Shown here: piece after piece, positions 6,654 to 7,351 of the stretch
How the letters are laid out: the number at the start of each line of letters is the position of its first letter
Numbering within the stretch: the first letter of the stretch is position 1
Assembly (NCBI GenBank): GCA_019454705.1
Contig: JACFNS010000119.1
Coordinates: 1-7,351, forward strand
DNA length: 7,351 nt
Direction of reading: 5' to 3'
Origin: Taibaiella sp.
GTDB lineage: Bacteria; Bacteroidota; Bacteroidia; Chitinophagales; Chitinophagaceae
Translations under genes and position numbers: made by a program
Notes under the pieces: model-generated
What the model was told of the DNA's origin: nothing
The model's input: the letters and a program-made list of their open reading frames with translations, nothing else
Databases searched by the model: none

Positions 6654-7351
6654 TTATAATAGCGCCCACCAAACTGCCCTGTTGGCAAACTTGCCCCAAC
6701 GCTGCAGGCTGCTGCTGATGGTTGTGTACATTTCTTTTTGTGTCACTTCCTTACCCCTCTTAGGTATTTCAAATTCTTTTTCATCAGGCTTATTGTATTC
6801 AATCTTAGTGGCTATCCATGTAGTATGCAGGCGTGGTACGGCCACTTGCAGTATCATACCCGGCAATCCGCTGAACATTTCAGGCCCGCCGCTTGCGGGT
6901 ATATCTTCCGTGTAAAAAGCGATTACATACACCGAGTCGTACATGATACCTACAGCCTTACGGCATTTATATTCAGCTATAGTGCGCACCTCGTCTTCTA
7001 TCTTCCATTTTATTTTGCGCATAGTATCCTTAACCAGAAATTTCTCCTCGTATACCTGTTTCTGAGCTGTTACTTTGCCGGTAGTGAAATCAGTATATAC
7101 AATATTTTCTCCGGCGGGTGTGCGGGCAAACCAAAAGTTAACCGGTTTTTCCTGCTCACGGCCGGGGCGGTATATACTGTGCTGCGGTGTAAATGTATAG
7201 TTGAAATAATGCACATTGTGCTTAGGTATCTGCGAACGCATTTTTTCAATCCACTCCTTATCCTCATCGTCCATCTGGTCGATAGTACGGTGGAGGTTGG
7301 TGCTGCGTTCAAATTCTATTTTGCCATTGAATGTATGCTGCGCCCTTGCTG
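6654..7351 (-). CDS. GLPGLI family protein (5' end beyond window)
   Basis: The minus-strand frame is open from the right edge to the TAA at 6656-6654, giving 231 visible residues. An ATG at 7274-7272 is internal: the frame continues upstream through ARAQHTFNGKIEFERSTNLH, which looks like the end of a signal peptide (ARAQ) followed by the family's usual mature N-terminus, so the true start lies outside. The family signature is clear in the order EYKCRKAVG (125-133 of the visible part), AFYTEDIPASGGPEMFSGLP (144-163) and GLPGM (161-165). GLPGLI proteins are exported, Bacteroidota-specific proteins of about 230-300 residues with no established function, apparently periplasmic or outer-membrane associated. 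The gene converges on the PLP enzyme gene and shares its terminator. No partner gene is visible upstream because the window ends. Family assignment is strong, function unknown. Confidence 0.9.
   Translation of the reverse strand, partial: ARAQHTFNGKIEFERSTNLHRTIDQMDDEDKEWIEKMRSQIPKHNVHYFNYTFTPQHSIYRPGREQEKPVNFWFARTPAGENIVYTDFTTGKVTAQKQVYEEKFLVKDTMRKIKWKIEDEVRTIAEYKCRKAVGIMYDSVYVIAFYTEDIPASGGPEMFSGLPGMILQVAVPRLHTTWIATKIEYNKPDEKEFEIPKRGKEVTQKEMYTTISSSLQRWGKFANRAVWWALL

Noticed and set aside
7272..7274. ATG at 7274 as the start of the GLPGLI gene
   Set aside because: The frame stays open to the right edge and encodes family-like sequence plus the end of a probable signal peptide.

Overview
The window looks like ordinary chromosome from a member of the Bacteroidota, most likely Chitinophagales/Chitinophagaceae-like. 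Four things point there: a secreted protein with a type IX secretion (T9SS) type B C-terminal domain, a GLPGLI-family protein, a TAnnTTTG-type promoter element, and absence of clear Shine-Dalgarno sequences before the starts. The finer taxonomic placement is inference.

Five genes alternate in strand (-, +, -, +, -), so each is probably its own transcription unit. Left to right they are: (1) the N-terminal 184 codons of ruvB (Holliday-junction branch-migration motor), minus strand, running off the left edge; (2) a large secreted multidomain protein at about 611-3800, plus strand, made of a signal peptide, seven beta-propeller repeats, six Ig/PKD-like domains and a T9SS sorting domain, but split into two reading frames near 1265; (3) a minus-strand polytopic membrane protein resembling GT-C glycosyltransferases; (4) a plus-strand PLP enzyme of the cystathionine gamma-synthase/gamma-lyase family, followed by a strong hairpin terminator; (5) a minus-strand GLPGLI-family protein whose 5' end lies beyond the right edge.

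The most informative observation is the break in gene 2. Comparing the seven propeller repeats shows that the third has lost about 50-53 nt between its DFDP and AKY motifs. This both removes 17-18 residues and shifts the frame. The lesion is therefore a small deletion (real or an assembly error), not a programmed frameshift. Nothing suggests that the five genes act in one pathway. No mobile element, CRISPR array, tRNA or rRNA was seen, there is no gene-free stretch longer than about 100 bases, and I do not see a convincing undescribed system here.
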